This document shows positions 28,325 through 36,984 of a stretch of DNA of 64,000 bases, in pieces; within the stretch, counting starts at the first letter, position 1, and every line of letters begins with the position of its first letter. The translations under genes were made by a program, and so were the position numbers. The notes below the pieces were generated by a model, which was not told the origin of the DNA, searched no databases, and saw only the letters and a program-made list of their open reading frames with translations. This stretch comes from Burkholderia sp. Leaf177 (lineage in GTDB: Bacteria; Pseudomonadota; Gammaproteobacteria; Burkholderiales; Burkholderiaceae). The DNA lies in the NCBI RefSeq assembly GCF_001424345.1, contig NZ_LMPF01000026.1, positions 192,204 through 256,203 on the forward strand, read 5' to 3'.

Positions 28325-29125
28325 ATGTTGAGCCTTCGCGCCACTCTGACGAGTTTTAGTCCGGACGCCATGGATCAGCCGGCTAACGCGGTGCGCGTGG
28401 ACGTGGTGGAGAACGAAAGCGAATTGCCGATGCATCGGCACAGCAAGGGACAACTCGTGGTGGCGCTGCGTGGCGGAGTGACGTGTGAAGTGTCCGACGG
28501 TTTCTGGATGGTGCCGCCACAATGCGGCGTGTGGGTGCCTGGCGGCATGTTGCACAGCAATCGCGTGACCGCTAACGGACGTCTTTGCTTTCTCTATGTG
28601 GATCCAGACGCGGCCGCGTTGCCGAATACGTGCTGCACGTTATCGCTCACGCCGTTGTTGATTGAATTGATTCAGCGGCTTGCCGCGCTTCCGCAGGTTT
28701 ATGACGTGCATGGTCCTACCGGGCGCCTCGTAAGCGTCTTGCTCGACGAACTCACGCAGATGAAAACCGAGCAGCTTCATCTGCCTATTTCCGCTGATGC
28801 AAAGCTGCGTCACATTGCCAATTCGCTCACGGTCGACCCCGCCGACCGAAGCACCGCAGCCGAATGGGGCGCGCGGGTCGCGCTGAGCGAACGTACGTTA
28901 ACGCGCTTGGTGCTGCGCGAAACCGGCATGAGTTTTGGACGATGGCGCCAGCAACTGCACATCATCATTGCGTTGCAGCGGCTTTCTGGCGGCGCGCTCG
29001 TGCAGCGCGTAGCCGAGGATCTTGGCTATGAATCGGTCAGCGCGTTCATCACCATGTTCAAGAAAGCGCTAGGCAAGCCGCCTGCACGTTATTTCGCCGA
29101 TAAGGACGATGGAAAAGGCGCTTAA
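28325..29125 (+). CDS. AraC-family regulator with N-terminal cupin (NimR-like)
   Basis: 266 residues. N-terminal cupin-like sensor (MHRHSKGQLVVALRGGVTC, VPPQCGVWVPGG). C-terminal double HTH: AAEWGARVALSERTLTRLVLRETGMSFGRW, then VAEDLGYESVSAFITMFKKALGKPP. Divergent from the NimT-like exporter with 103 bp between starts, which suggests direct control of that gene and of itself. Family members such as NimR repress or activate a neighbouring MFS pump. Confidence 0.85.
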   Translation: MLSLRATLTSFSPDAMDQPANAVRVDVVENESELPMHRHSKGQLVVALRGGVTCEVSDGFWMVPPQCGVWVPGGMLHSNRVTANGRLCFLYVDPDAAALPNTCCTLSLTPLLIELIQRLAALPQVYDVHGPTGRLVSVLLDELTQMKTEQLHLPISADAKLRHIANSLTVDPADRSTAAEWGARVALSERTLTRLVLRETGMSFGRWRQQLHIIIALQRLSGGALVQRVAEDLGYESVSAFITMFKKALGKPPARYFADKDDGKGA

Positions 29126-29204
29126 AAACCATCCTTTCTTTTTGCTTTCGTTTTTATTTCAAATCAATATAAAATGCGCTCAATCTAAATTGATCGGGGC
29201 GCAC

Positions 29205-29297
29205 ATGTCACCTTTTGCTAAAGCAGCGGCTACGTTGGCGGGCTGCATCGGGGCCTTCACCATGGTGGTTTGTATCGTGGAGGTGTTGGCGGGTTAA
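29205..29297 (+). CDS. Possible 30-residue membrane microprotein
   Basis: ATG 29205 gives MSPFAKAAATLAGCIGAFTM and ten more residues ending VEVLAG, almost wholly hydrophobic, consistent with one membrane helix. GGGG at 29196-29199 could serve as a ribosome site, and an AT-rich promoter-like stretch (TATAAAAT, ~29168-29175) lies ahead. No homologue is recognised. It could equally be chance. Confidence 0.3.
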   Translation: MSPFAKAAATLAGCIGAFTMVVCIVEVLAG

Positions 29298-29357
29298 GGT
29301 GGCGTTTAAGTGGAAAGATCAAACGCGCACCTCTAGCGCGCGCTATTACCTTCTGCT

Positions 29358-30716
29358 TCAAACCACTACTTCCGGTGGCGCTTGTCGGAACAATCGCGTG
29401 ATCCAGCACAAATAAACAATGCCGATCACAAACCAGATTGCACCCAACATAAGCGCTGTTTTCTCAAGACTCGCAAGCAACCATACATCCGCGATCGCGC
29501 CGATCAACGGAAAGATCAGCCCACCAATCACACCAATCCTTTTGTCGCCGTGATTGCCCGACAAATACAAGCGCACCACGCAAAGATTAACCGCGGTGAA
29601 CGCGAGGAAAGCGCCGAAGTTGATGAACGATGTCGATGTCGCCACATCGAGCTTCAACGCGATCAAGCCCACGATCCCCGCAATCGCGATGTTGATAGCC
29701 GGCGTCTTGAACGTGGGATGGATGAAACCGAAGATGCGCTTGGGCAGGATTTCATCGCGGCCCATTGCATATAAAAGACGTCCCACGCTCGCTTGCGCCG
29801 AGATGCCCGAAGCGAATTGCGCGAGGATCAAACCCGCGAGAAAGATGGTCACGAAGATATCGCCGCCGACCATCTTGGCGACTTCGAACGCGGCCGAATC
29901 CGTATCCTTGAAATCGACGCCAGGATGCGCAAGTTGCATCGTGTAAGCGGCGAGAACAAAAATCGCGCCGCCAATCAACGCAATCCAGAGAATTGCGCGA
30001 GGCATGTTTTTCTTGGGATCGATGGTCTCTTCGGTGAGGGTGGAAACCGCGTCGAAGCCAAGATATGAATAAGCCGCAATCGCAGCGCCCGCCATGGTCG
30101 ACGCAAACGGAACATGCGCCTTGAAAAAAGGTTCAGCCATCGCAATACCGCCAGGCCCGGCCGCCGCTGTCGCATAGTGCCAGCACAATGCCACGAACAA
30201 GCCGACTATCGCGAGTTGCACGACCATCAATACGATGTTGAAGCGCGCAGCCAGTTCAATCCCGACTATGTTCAGCGCACTCGTCAACACGATAAACGCG
30301 ACAATCCAGATCCATGCAGGAACATGAGGAAACGCCGCGTTGAGGTAAGCCGCGCCGATCAGCCAGATCACCATGGGCAGGAAAAAATAATCGAGCAACG
30401 TTGCCCAACCGATGAGAAAACCAATATGCGCGTTAAACGTTTTGCGCGTGTAGGTATATGCGGAACCGGCCACCGGATAAAGCCGCGCGAGCTTGCCATA
30501 ACTCAGCGCAGTAAATGCAATGGCGACCAACGCAATGAGATAGGCGAGGGCGGCGGTGTCATCGCTTGCTTTTGCGAGCACGCCATACGTGCCGTAGACA
30601 ATCAACGGCGCCATATAAGCCAGACCGAACAACAACACGGACGGCAGCCCTAGCGTGCGTTTCAAATGCGACTGTCCTTCAGTTTCATTTTCAGTTTCAG
30701 TTGACGCTTTTTGCAT
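29358..30716 (-). CDS. APC-superfamily permease (putrescine importer PuuP-like)
   Basis: 452 residues from ATG 30716, preceded by GGAGAT; the open frame extends 22 codons further without signal. About 12 membrane helices. LPSVLLFGLAYMAPLIVYGTYG opens helix 1 with the unwound glycine-rich segment. Also visible are YTYTRKTFN, YSYLGFDAVSTLTEET in helix 6, and GRLLYAMGRDEILP. This pattern fits the PuuP/PlaP-like branch of APC amino acid and polyamine importers. The nitrilase-family gene lies 89 bp upstream on the same strand, so import and hydrolysis of an amide or amine compound may be linked. Confidence 0.82.
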   Translation of the reverse strand: MQKASTETENETEGQSHLKRTLGLPSVLLFGLAYMAPLIVYGTYGVLAKASDDTAALAYLIALVAIAFTALSYGKLARLYPVAGSAYTYTRKTFNAHIGFLIGWATLLDYFFLPMVIWLIGAAYLNAAFPHVPAWIWIVAFIVLTSALNIVGIELAARFNIVLMVVQLAIVGLFVALCWHYATAAAGPGGIAMAEPFFKAHVPFASTMAGAAIAAYSYLGFDAVSTLTEETIDPKKNMPRAILWIALIGGAIFVLAAYTMQLAHPGVDFKDTDSAAFEVAKMVGGDIFVTIFLAGLILAQFASGISAQASVGRLLYAMGRDEILPKRIFGFIHPTFKTPAINIAIAGIVGLIALKLDVATSTSFINFGAFLAFTAVNLCVVRLYLSGNHGDKRIGVIGGLIFPLIGAIADVWLLASLEKTALMLGAIWFVIGIVYLCWITRLFRQAPPEVVV

Positions 30717-30805
30717 GATATCTCCGGGACCTTTAACAGGCGTGTGCGGGCGCGCCCGGAGCGCGAGCCCCGGACGGTTCATGTGCTACGGAACTGCGGA
30801 AAACT

Positions 30806-31651
30806 TCAGTCGATACGTCGGCGGCGCTCGTCGATCAAAAGCGCGCGCGAGCCATCCGCGTTGTTGACGGGAGTGAGGCCGAGCGGCACTCGAGCGTCGT
30901 GCAGATAGCGGTAATGCTCACGGCTTGCTTCTAGCCGCATCCAGTCGATGTGCGTGGTCAGCACGATTTCTTCCGAACCCGCTGACGCGACCACTTCGCC
31001 GAACGGGTCGATCAATGCGGACTCGCCAGGAAAGGTGAGGTCGTCGTCGCCCGAACCGCAGCGGTTCGCCATCAGCGCGAACATCTGGTTTTCCATCGCA
31101 CGCGCGGTAATGGCTCTGCGATGCACCGGCCCGAACGGATTCATGTTGCCGTTGGTGACGATCGCGAGGTCCGTGCCGAGCGCCGCGATCGCGCGCGCCG
31201 TTTCTGGAAACTCGATGTCATAGCAGATCAGCAAGCCCACGGTCACGCCATTCCACAAGCATGTTTCGAAGCGATCGCCGGGCGTGAAGACACCCACGTC
31301 CGATGCCCAGAGATGCGTCTTTCTATATCGCAGGACAATCTCGCCGCGTTCGTCGATCAGCACAGTCGTGTTGTAGAATCGCGCGCCTTCACGCTCGGCG
31401 ATTCCCACTGCCACCGATACACCCGCGCGTTTTGCAGCGTCGCGTACCGCGGTCAACGCAGCGCCGTCGAGAGACTGCGCCACATCTGCAATGTTGTCGC
31501 GCGTGGGGAAACCGGACAGCGTGGCTTCCGGGAAAACCACTAGCCTGGTTCCACCTTCAACATCGGCTTGACCGATAGTCTCGATGACGCGGCGCGTGTT
31601 GTGTTCAATGTTGCTATCGGCCAGCGCGATTTGCGCGAGTTCTGCCTGCAT
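30806..31651 (-). CDS. Carbon-nitrogen hydrolase (nitrilase superfamily amidase)
   Basis: 281 residues from ATG 31651 with AAGGAG upstream. The Glu-Lys-Cys triad is visible: E42 in FPEATLSGF, K111 in YRKTHLW, C143 in LICYDIEFPE. Members hydrolyse amides, carbamoyl amines or nitriles in the cytoplasm. The sequence around the Cys (CYDIEFPE) is that of the amidase/N-carbamoyl hydrolase branches, where true nitrilases have CWEN. It is divergent from a LuxR gene across a region with two inverted repeats, and upstream of a PuuP-like permease with which it may form an operon. Confidence 0.87.
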   Translation of the reverse strand: MQAELAQIALADSNIEHNTRRVIETIGQADVEGGTRLVVFPEATLSGFPTRDNIADVAQSLDGAALTAVRDAAKRAGVSVAVGIAEREGARFYNTTVLIDERGEIVLRYRKTHLWASDVGVFTPGDRFETCLWNGVTVGLLICYDIEFPETARAIAALGTDLAIVTNGNMNPFGPVHRRAITARAMENQMFALMANRCGSGDDDLTFPGESALIDPFGEVVASAGSEEIVLTTHIDWMRLEASREHYRYLHDARVPLGLTPVNNADGSRALLIDERRRRID

Positions 31652-31753
31652 GTGAAGCGTCTCCTTCCAGATGCCTTTCATTCGTGAATCTGTGAATTCC
31701 GCAATTTCGTTCGGACTATTATCGAGCCATTATTTCTGGCTAGAAATTACCCA

Positions 31754-31791
31754 CCGGGGTTACCCCGGCCGGGTTACACCACCGGTGACCC
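31754..31791. promoter_or_regulatory. Two adjacent inverted repeats upstream of the LuxR-family gene
   Basis: CCGGGGTTACCCCGG (31754-31768) is a palindrome apart from its centre. It is followed at once by an inverted repeat with arms GGGTTAC (31771-31777) and GTGACCC (31785-31791). Both lie in the 154-bp region between the divergent nitrilase and luxR genes and just before the luxR ribosome site (GGAGGGG). They are candidate binding sites for the LuxR-type protein. Confidence 0.5.
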
Positions 31792-31805
31792 AAGCGGAGG
31801 GGACC

Positions 31806-32627
31806 ATGGATTTTCAATGGCACGATCTTGCGTTTCATCGTGAGATCGGCTCGGCCATCGACGCGCTCGATGGTCCGCATTTCTGGGCACGCCTTACACG
31901 CGTGCTGGAGCGGCATATCGGTTTTGATAGCTGGGTCGCGCTGCGTTTTGCCCGCAATGCCGCGCCGCTGGTATGCGCGGAGCAGGCGCTGCCTGACGGA
32001 AAGGTCGACCTGATGTTCCAGGATTATCTTGCCGCGCTGTATCAACTGGATCCGTTCTATCTTGCTGCGTTCGAGCAACGCACATCGGGGTTCTATACGC
32101 TTGCCGACGTTGCGCCCGATAACTTCAGGATGACCGAATACTACGAGCGCTACTTCAAGAAAAACATCGTGGGCGATGAAGTGCATTTTAACGTGGTCAT
32201 CGACACAAACTACACGATGGGTTTTTCGCTTGGCAATACACGCCGTTACGACGAACGGGAAGTAGCATTGCTGACCTTGTTTTCGCCATGGGTGCTGGCA
32301 TTGATGCAGCAACGTCTGCGATACGAAAATTTCGGCGTTGCGCAAGACGCGGGGAGCGCTAGTGAGGAAATGCATTCAGAACTGCCTGCGCGCTTTGTCG
32401 TATTGACCGATAAAAGCGGCCGCGGCGCGCTGACAGCACGCGAGACTGAAGTAGCAATGTTATCGCTAAGCGGATTTTCATCGCGCGCAATAGCGGAGAA
32501 ACTGACTATCTCGTTCGAGACCGTGCGCGCGCAAAAGAAACATATTTATGCGAAGTTGGGGATTGGATCGCAGTCGGAGTTGTTCGCCTTGTTTTACGAA
32601 CCCGGGGCGCAACACGCCGACGCTTGA
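31806..32627 (+). CDS. LuxR-family transcriptional regulator
   Basis: 273 residues from ATG 31806 (GGAGGGG upstream). The C-terminal HTH is clear: LTARETEVAMLSLSGFSSRAIAEKL followed by TISFETVRAQKKHIYAKLGI. The N-terminal ~200 residues are not a recognisable autoinducer-binding domain. They look like a soluble sensor (FQDYLAALYQLDPFYLAAFE), and no receiver phospho-Asp motif is seen. Divergent from the nitrilase-family gene, which it may control through the inverted repeats between them. Confidence 0.85.
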   Translation: MDFQWHDLAFHREIGSAIDALDGPHFWARLTRVLERHIGFDSWVALRFARNAAPLVCAEQALPDGKVDLMFQDYLAALYQLDPFYLAAFEQRTSGFYTLADVAPDNFRMTEYYERYFKKNIVGDEVHFNVVIDTNYTMGFSLGNTRRYDEREVALLTLFSPWVLALMQQRLRYENFGVAQDAGSASEEMHSELPARFVVLTDKSGRGALTARETEVAMLSLSGFSSRAIAEKLTISFETVRAQKKHIYAKLGIGSQSELFALFYEPGAQHADA

Positions 32628-32659
32628 GTCATTCGCGCCGGCGTGTGCTCACTCACTGA

Positions 32660-33049
32660 TCAATGGTGATACCTGTATTCCTGCGTCCGTCCGCCGTACC
32701 CGTACGACGCCGCTCGCACATCCTCAACATAGATGTAGCTCTCTTCGTGCACCTCGCCAAGGATCTGGGCGAAACCTGCATAGACCCCGGCTATGTAACG
32801 CGCCTTTTCGTCTTTGGTATTGGTTTCGTCGGTAACCTTGATGTCCATGTAGAAGCTTGATTTCTTGTGCTCGGTCAGCGGCTTTCCCGCGATCACCCAG
32901 CTATCCGCATCGATGAACTGAATTGTGATCGCCGTCACGTCGCGCTTTTTGCCCAGCACGGAAGAAGTCAATTCCAGCAGCATGTCCGAGATGGCCGAGA
33001 TCTTTTCAGCCGATTTTTTACCGCTCACTTTCACGTTCAGGATTGGCAT
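32660..33049 (-). CDS. Tautomerase-superfamily protein (4-oxalocrotonate tautomerase-like)
   Basis: 129 residues from ATG 33049 (GGAGA upstream); an in-frame ATG 4 codons earlier would bury the catalytic proline. MPILNVKVSG gives Pro1 after Met removal, the general base of this superfamily. The length is that of two beta-alpha-beta units (MIF/DUF1904-like), not the short 62-residue 4-OT. Substrate unknown. It carries a TAGTT-N8-AACTA inverted repeat directly upstream that also occurs before the adjacent marR gene, so MarR control is likely. Confidence 0.8.
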   Translation of the reverse strand: MPILNVKVSGKKSAEKISAISDMLLELTSSVLGKKRDVTAITIQFIDADSWVIAGKPLTEHKKSSFYMDIKVTDETNTKDEKARYIAGVYAGFAQILGEVHEESYIYVEDVRAASYGYGGRTQEYRYHH

Positions 33050-33062
33050 TTTCATCTCCATT

Positions 33063-33080
33063 TAGTTCGCTATACAACTA
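33063..33080. promoter_or_regulatory. Candidate MarR operator before the tautomerase gene
   Basis: TAGTTCGCTATACAACTA is an inverted repeat TAGTT-N8-AACTA, 13 bp upstream of the tautomerase ATG. Its TTCGCTATACAACTA part recurs with 14 of 15 bases identical at 33534-33548, before marR. Confidence 0.6.
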
Positions 33081-33093
33081 TCGAGGAAAAAAA

Positions 33094-33510
33094 TCAGTCG
33101 ATGCTCGACCGCGCTTCTTTTACGTTCGCAACCGTCGCCACAAAACGCGCTTCGCCCATTTCAGCTTTCAGACGCCGCGTAACCGCAGCGCTTGCAGCAT
33201 TGAGTTGATCTTTGATCTGCAACGCTTCGCCGGTTGGATAAAGGGCTGTTTCGCGGCCGTCCGAGACCGTCAATCTACGCTCGATCAACATCTGCTTCTG
33301 CAAACCGTCCAGCGTTCTGGTCGCCGTGGATCGCGAAATTGCGAGTTCCGCAGCAAGTTCGCTTTGCACGATTCCCGGCTTTGCAAGAATCGCACGCAGC
33401 ATGAAACCTTGTGGCGGAGTCAAGCCGAACGGTTTGTACGCAGCAGTCCACTCACGCTCGAGAGTTCGCGCAAGGGCCGTTGTGTTGAAGTAAATGCAGT
33501 GATCGAACAT
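33094..33510 (-). CDS. MarR-family transcriptional regulator
   Basis: 138 residues from ATG 33510; a TTG at 33528 in frame is possible. Winged helix with LTPPQGFMLRAILAKPGIVQ, then the recognition helix region ELAAELAISRSTATRTLDGL and the wing with DGRETALYPT. Two copies of the same motif, upstream of itself and of the tautomerase gene downstream, indicate autoregulation and control of the tautomerase. Ligand unknown, though such pairs often respond to phenolic or quinone compounds. Confidence 0.85.
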   Translation of the reverse strand: MFDHCIYFNTTALARTLEREWTAAYKPFGLTPPQGFMLRAILAKPGIVQSELAAELAISRSTATRTLDGLQKQMLIERRLTVSDGRETALYPTGEALQIKDQLNAASAAVTRRLKAEMGEARFVATVANVKEARSSID

Positions 33511-33533
33511 GTATGTACGATAGAGCAAAGTGA

Positions 33534-33548
33534 TTCGCTATGCAACTA
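33534..33548. promoter_or_regulatory. Second copy of the MarR operator-like motif, upstream of marR
   Basis: TTCGCTATGCAACTA, 14 of 15 bases identical to the copy upstream of the tautomerase gene, lies 23 bp before the marR ATG. This fits autoregulation. Confidence 0.55.
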
Positions 33549-33735
33549 GTTTTTCGAATAGGTTTGTCCGTTAGCTCGAAGATATAAATACGTAAGCTTT
33601 CTGATAGAAAGCCGCCCTTACCAAGTCTAAGCAAACGTTTCACAAAATTTTCTTGAAGCATCCGCACACTGGCGACCGCGATGAAACAAGAACGTTAGTG
33701 CTGACATTCAAGCGCATTGAACAAGCGGAGACATC

Positions 33736-33993
33736 ATGAGACGCACCGCGATACTCGCGTTGACCACGCTCGCCCTCACGGCGTGCGGACCAGATGATCA
33801 CGAAAGTTTTAGCACCACGCAAGCCTCCGCCAATTCACCTCTTCCGGCGAGTGCAATAGAACCATTGGTACAGGCCGCACCATCGAGCGAAATGGCGGCC
33901 AGCAGCGCCATTGCCGCCGCTCAAACAAGCCTTGCGGCAGACGCGGAACAGGTCGCGCCGGTAATGCATTCCCCGCCCGAAACAACGCAATGA
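33736..33993 (+). CDS. Small lipoprotein, function unknown
   Basis: 85 residues with GGAG before the ATG. The first 17 residues are a lipoprotein signal ending in LTAC. The mature part is Ala/Ser/Pro-rich and without Cys, likely disordered. It lies 75 bp before the phospholipase C gene on the same strand. An accessory or membrane-tethering role for the exported phospholipase is possible but not shown. Confidence 0.65.
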   Translation: MRRTAILALTTLALTACGPDDHESFSTTQASANSPLPASAIEPLVQAAPSSEMAASSAIAAAQTSLAADAEQVAPVMHSPPETTQ

Positions 33994-34068
33994 ACCACCC
34001 ACATTCGATCGTTCCGCGATCGAAGCAGTATCGCCGTACCCTCAATACACACTAAAAGGTGAAGCACG

Positions 34069-36198
34069 ATGACATTGAATAGCCGTCGCCGTTTCCTGCA
34101 AACTGTCGCAACTTCAGCCGGCGCTGCCGCCGCGCTGACGGTCTTTCCTGAGTCGATTCGCAAGGCGCTCGCGATCCCTGCATCGCATCGGTCGGGATCG
34201 ATCAACGACGTAGAGCATATTGTCGTGTTCATGCAGGAGAACCGCTCGTTCGATCACTACATGGGTCATATGCGCGGCGTGCGCGGCTACAACGACCGCT
34301 TCCCAATTCCGCTGCCAAACGGCAAGCCGGTATGGTTCCAGCCGTCCGCAAAAGATGCAACCAAACCCGTGCTGCCGTTTCATCTGAACACGCTGACAAC
34401 GAGCGCGCAATGCGTGGGTGACCTGGACCATTCCTGGTACAAGACGCACGCAGCCATTGACGCCGGCCGCTACGACCAATGGCCCGCGAACAAGACGGAC
34501 ATGACAATGGGCTACCACCTGCGCAGCGACATTCCGTTTCACTACGCGCTCGCCGATGCATTCACCGTCTGCGATGCTTATTTCTGCTCGATGCCGGGTC
34601 CGACGCATCCAAACCGTTCGTACTTGATGACGGGCACCGTCGACCCGACCGGTACGCTCGGTGGTCCGTTGCTCGACAACAATGATTACGTCGATGGCGA
34701 CGGTCCGCCGCAATATCAATTGCTCTCGTGGACCACGTATCCGGAGCGTCTCGAAGCTGCCGGGATCTCCTGGCAGATCTATCAGCAAGGTCTCACTGGC
34801 GCCGATCCGCTCAACGGCAACTACGGCACGAATATCCTGCAGAACTTCACCAACATCATCAACGCGCCGCAGGGTTCTTCGTTGCAGCAGCGCGCGAACG
34901 CCGTGCGTACTCTCGACGACCTCAAGGCCGACGTTCTCGCGAACAAGCTGCCGCAAGTCTCATGGCTGTGCCCGCCGGCTGCCTACTCCGAGCATCCGAA
35001 ATACACGCCGGCTTACGGGGCGGAATACACGTCGCAGATTCTGGATGCACTGACCGCGAATCCGGAAGTCTGGAGCAAGACCGTGTTGTTCATCATGTAT
35101 GACGAGAACGATGGTTTCTTCGATCACGTGGTGCCGCCGCAACCGCCTACATCGCGCTCCCAAGGTTTGTCGACGGTGACCACCGACGGCGAGCTTCATA
35201 CGGTCGTGAATCCCGGCCGCGGCGGCAGCTATACCGCCGATGGTCTTCCGTACGGCCTCGGCCCGCGTGTGCCGATGACGGTTGTATCGCCGTGGACGAA
35301 GGGCGGTTTCGTGTGCTCGCAAGTGTTCGATCACACCTCGGTTATTCGCTTCATTGAAACGCGTTTTGGCGTGATGGAACCGAACATCACGCCGTGGCGT
35401 CGCGCGGTGTGCGGCGACCTGACCACGGCATTCGACTTCCGCACTCCGGATGCACAAATGCCGACGCTGCCGGATACCAGCAACTACAAGACCATCGCGG
35501 ACAACCAGTGCGCCACGCAGCCGGCGCCGACGGTGCCCGCCGTGCCGGGCGTGATCGATCCGCAAGAACCGGGTACGCGTTTCGCACGCGCGCTGCCTTA
35601 TGAATTGCATGTGAATGGTCAGGTCGATGCAGACCGCAAGCAGTTCGCATTGCATTTCGCCAATACCGGTTCTCAAGGCGCGCACTTCTACGTGTATTCA
35701 ACGAACCGCACCGATGGTCCGTGGCGCTACACGGTCGAAGCGGGCAAGACCTTGCGCGAAACGTTCGATCTGTCCACGACCGCAGGCGTCTATGCGTTCA
35801 CCGTATATGGTCCGAACGGCTTCGTGCGTGAATTCGCGGGCAACGCATCGCAGTCGAAGGGCGGCGGTCTTTTCAACAAGCCGGCGCATCCGGAAGTCGT
35901 CGCGCAATACGATGTGGCGAACGGTAACGTGTTCCTCAAGTTCTCGAGCCAGGGCGGATTCGCGAAATTGTCGGTGATCGATAACGCTTATGGCGCGCAG
36001 CCACGCCATGTGATCGTGCCGCCGCTGGGTTCGATCGAAGAGCCGTGGATTCTTGCCGCGAGTCATCACTGGTACGACCTGACGGTGACCAGTAACGACG
36101 ATTCATCGTTTATTCGTCGTCTTGCGGGTCACGTTGAAAACGGCCGCACGAGCATCAGCGATCCCGCAGCGGTCGCGCCGGTGACCACGTTGGTCTGA
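34069..36198 (+). CDS. plcN: Phosphocholine-specific phospholipase C, Tat-exported (non-haemolytic type)
   Basis: 709 residues, the usual size for PlcN/PlcH. The N-terminus is a twin-arginine signal (NSRRRFLQTVATSAGAAAA). The phosphoesterase domain shows ENRSFDHYMG, THPNRSYLMTG and YDENDGFFDHV, which carry metal and nucleophile residues of the PLC/acid phosphatase superfamily. Two C-terminal beta-sandwich repeats follow (GQVDADRKQFALHFANTG and KLSVIDNAYG). It cleaves phosphatidylcholine or sphingomyelin outside the cytoplasm and helps in phosphate scavenging. AAGGTGA precedes the ATG. A strong terminator follows. Confidence 0.93.
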   Translation: MTLNSRRRFLQTVATSAGAAAALTVFPESIRKALAIPASHRSGSINDVEHIVVFMQENRSFDHYMGHMRGVRGYNDRFPIPLPNGKPVWFQPSAKDATKPVLPFHLNTLTTSAQCVGDLDHSWYKTHAAIDAGRYDQWPANKTDMTMGYHLRSDIPFHYALADAFTVCDAYFCSMPGPTHPNRSYLMTGTVDPTGTLGGPLLDNNDYVDGDGPPQYQLLSWTTYPERLEAAGISWQIYQQGLTGADPLNGNYGTNILQNFTNIINAPQGSSLQQRANAVRTLDDLKADVLANKLPQVSWLCPPAAYSEHPKYTPAYGAEYTSQILDALTANPEVWSKTVLFIMYDENDGFFDHVVPPQPPTSRSQGLSTVTTDGELHTVVNPGRGGSYTADGLPYGLGPRVPMTVVSPWTKGGFVCSQVFDHTSVIRFIETRFGVMEPNITPWRRAVCGDLTTAFDFRTPDAQMPTLPDTSNYKTIADNQCATQPAPTVPAVPGVIDPQEPGTRFARALPYELHVNGQVDADRKQFALHFANTGSQGAHFYVYSTNRTDGPWRYTVEAGKTLRETFDLSTTAGVYAFTVYGPNGFVREFAGNASQSKGGGLFNKPAHPEVVAQYDVANGNVFLKFSSQGGFAKLSVIDNAYGAQPRHVIVPPLGSIEEPWILAASHHWYDLTVTSNDDSSFIRRLAGHVENGRTSISDPAAVAPVTTLV

Positions 36199-36283
36199 TC
36201 TGGCAATGCGTTGTCGCGATTGACACGAAGCACCGAGCTTATGATTTGCCGCAGGCATTAGAGGTTGATCGTGCGGCTTTGGA

Positions 36284-36317
36284 AGGCCCCGCCCGAAACG
36301 GCTGGGGCCTTTTTTTG
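36284..36317 (+). terminator. Rho-independent terminator after plcN
   Basis: AGGCCCC (36284-36290) pairs with GGGGCCT (36304-36310), loop of 13 bases, followed by a run of T to 36317. It cuts through a 72-codon open frame (36246-36464), which argues against that frame being a gene. Confidence 0.9.
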
Positions 36318-36501
36318 CGCCCTTTTCGTGGAGGAATGCGCAACGGAACAGTATCGTTGCAATTCAGGGACGGCACGCAAAGCACGCTATTGATGAGCGA
36401 AGGGATTGAACGCCTTTGCGACATGGCACGCATGCCGATGGTGGAACGAAGGTTGCGCTTGTAACGCACACAACCCGTTTTAAAGCCCATCGGAGAACGT
36501 C

Positions 36502-36930
36502 ATGAGCATCTTCACCAATATTCTTAACAAGATATTCCCGCAGGATCATCCGGCAAATACGGCATCGACGGGCGCAACCGCGCCTTCCGCCCCGCCATCG
36601 CCGAATGCAGATTCATCGAACGGATCGACGGTTGCGGCAAGCAACGTGCAGCCTCCTGTTGCCGCACTGCCGCCTGTCGACGTTGAAGCTGCATTGATCG
36701 AAAGGCAAGCTGGAATCAACACGCAGTTGAACTGGCGTTCATCGATCGTCGATTTATTGAAGCTGCTTGATCTGGACAGCGGCCTGGATGCGCGCACGGA
36801 GCTTGCTGCCGAACTCAACTATCCGGGCAGCACGGAAGACAGCGCCGCGATGAATATCTGGCTGCATAAACGCGTCATGGAAAAGCTCGCTGAAAACGGC
36901 GGTCAGGTTCCCGCTGACCTGAAGAACTGA
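36502..36930 (+). CDS. DUF3597 domain-containing protein
   Basis: 142 residues; GGAGA before the ATG. The N-terminus MSIFTNILNKIFP and C-terminal half (LNWRSSIVDLLKLLDLDSGLDARTELAAELNY, then AAMNIWLHKRVMEKLAENGGQVP) are the conserved DUF3597 domain. A ~50-residue Ala/Pro/Ser-rich linker separates them. No signal peptide, so probably cytoplasmic. Function unknown; the LDLDSxxxAR and WLHKxVM elements are the family core. It is followed by an unknown gene 54 bp downstream. Confidence 0.85.
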   Translation: MSIFTNILNKIFPQDHPANTASTGATAPSAPPSPNADSSNGSTVAASNVQPPVAALPPVDVEAALIERQAGINTQLNWRSSIVDLLKLLDLDSGLDARTELAAELNYPGSTEDSAAMNIWLHKRVMEKLAENGGQVPADLKN

Positions 36931-36984
36931 AAACAAATTTCGTCGGCTCATGAATCGAATCGGCTGAACAACAAGGAGACGAAC

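Noticed and set aside
36246-36464. 72-codon frame after plcN
   Set aside because: A clear Rho-independent terminator lies inside it.
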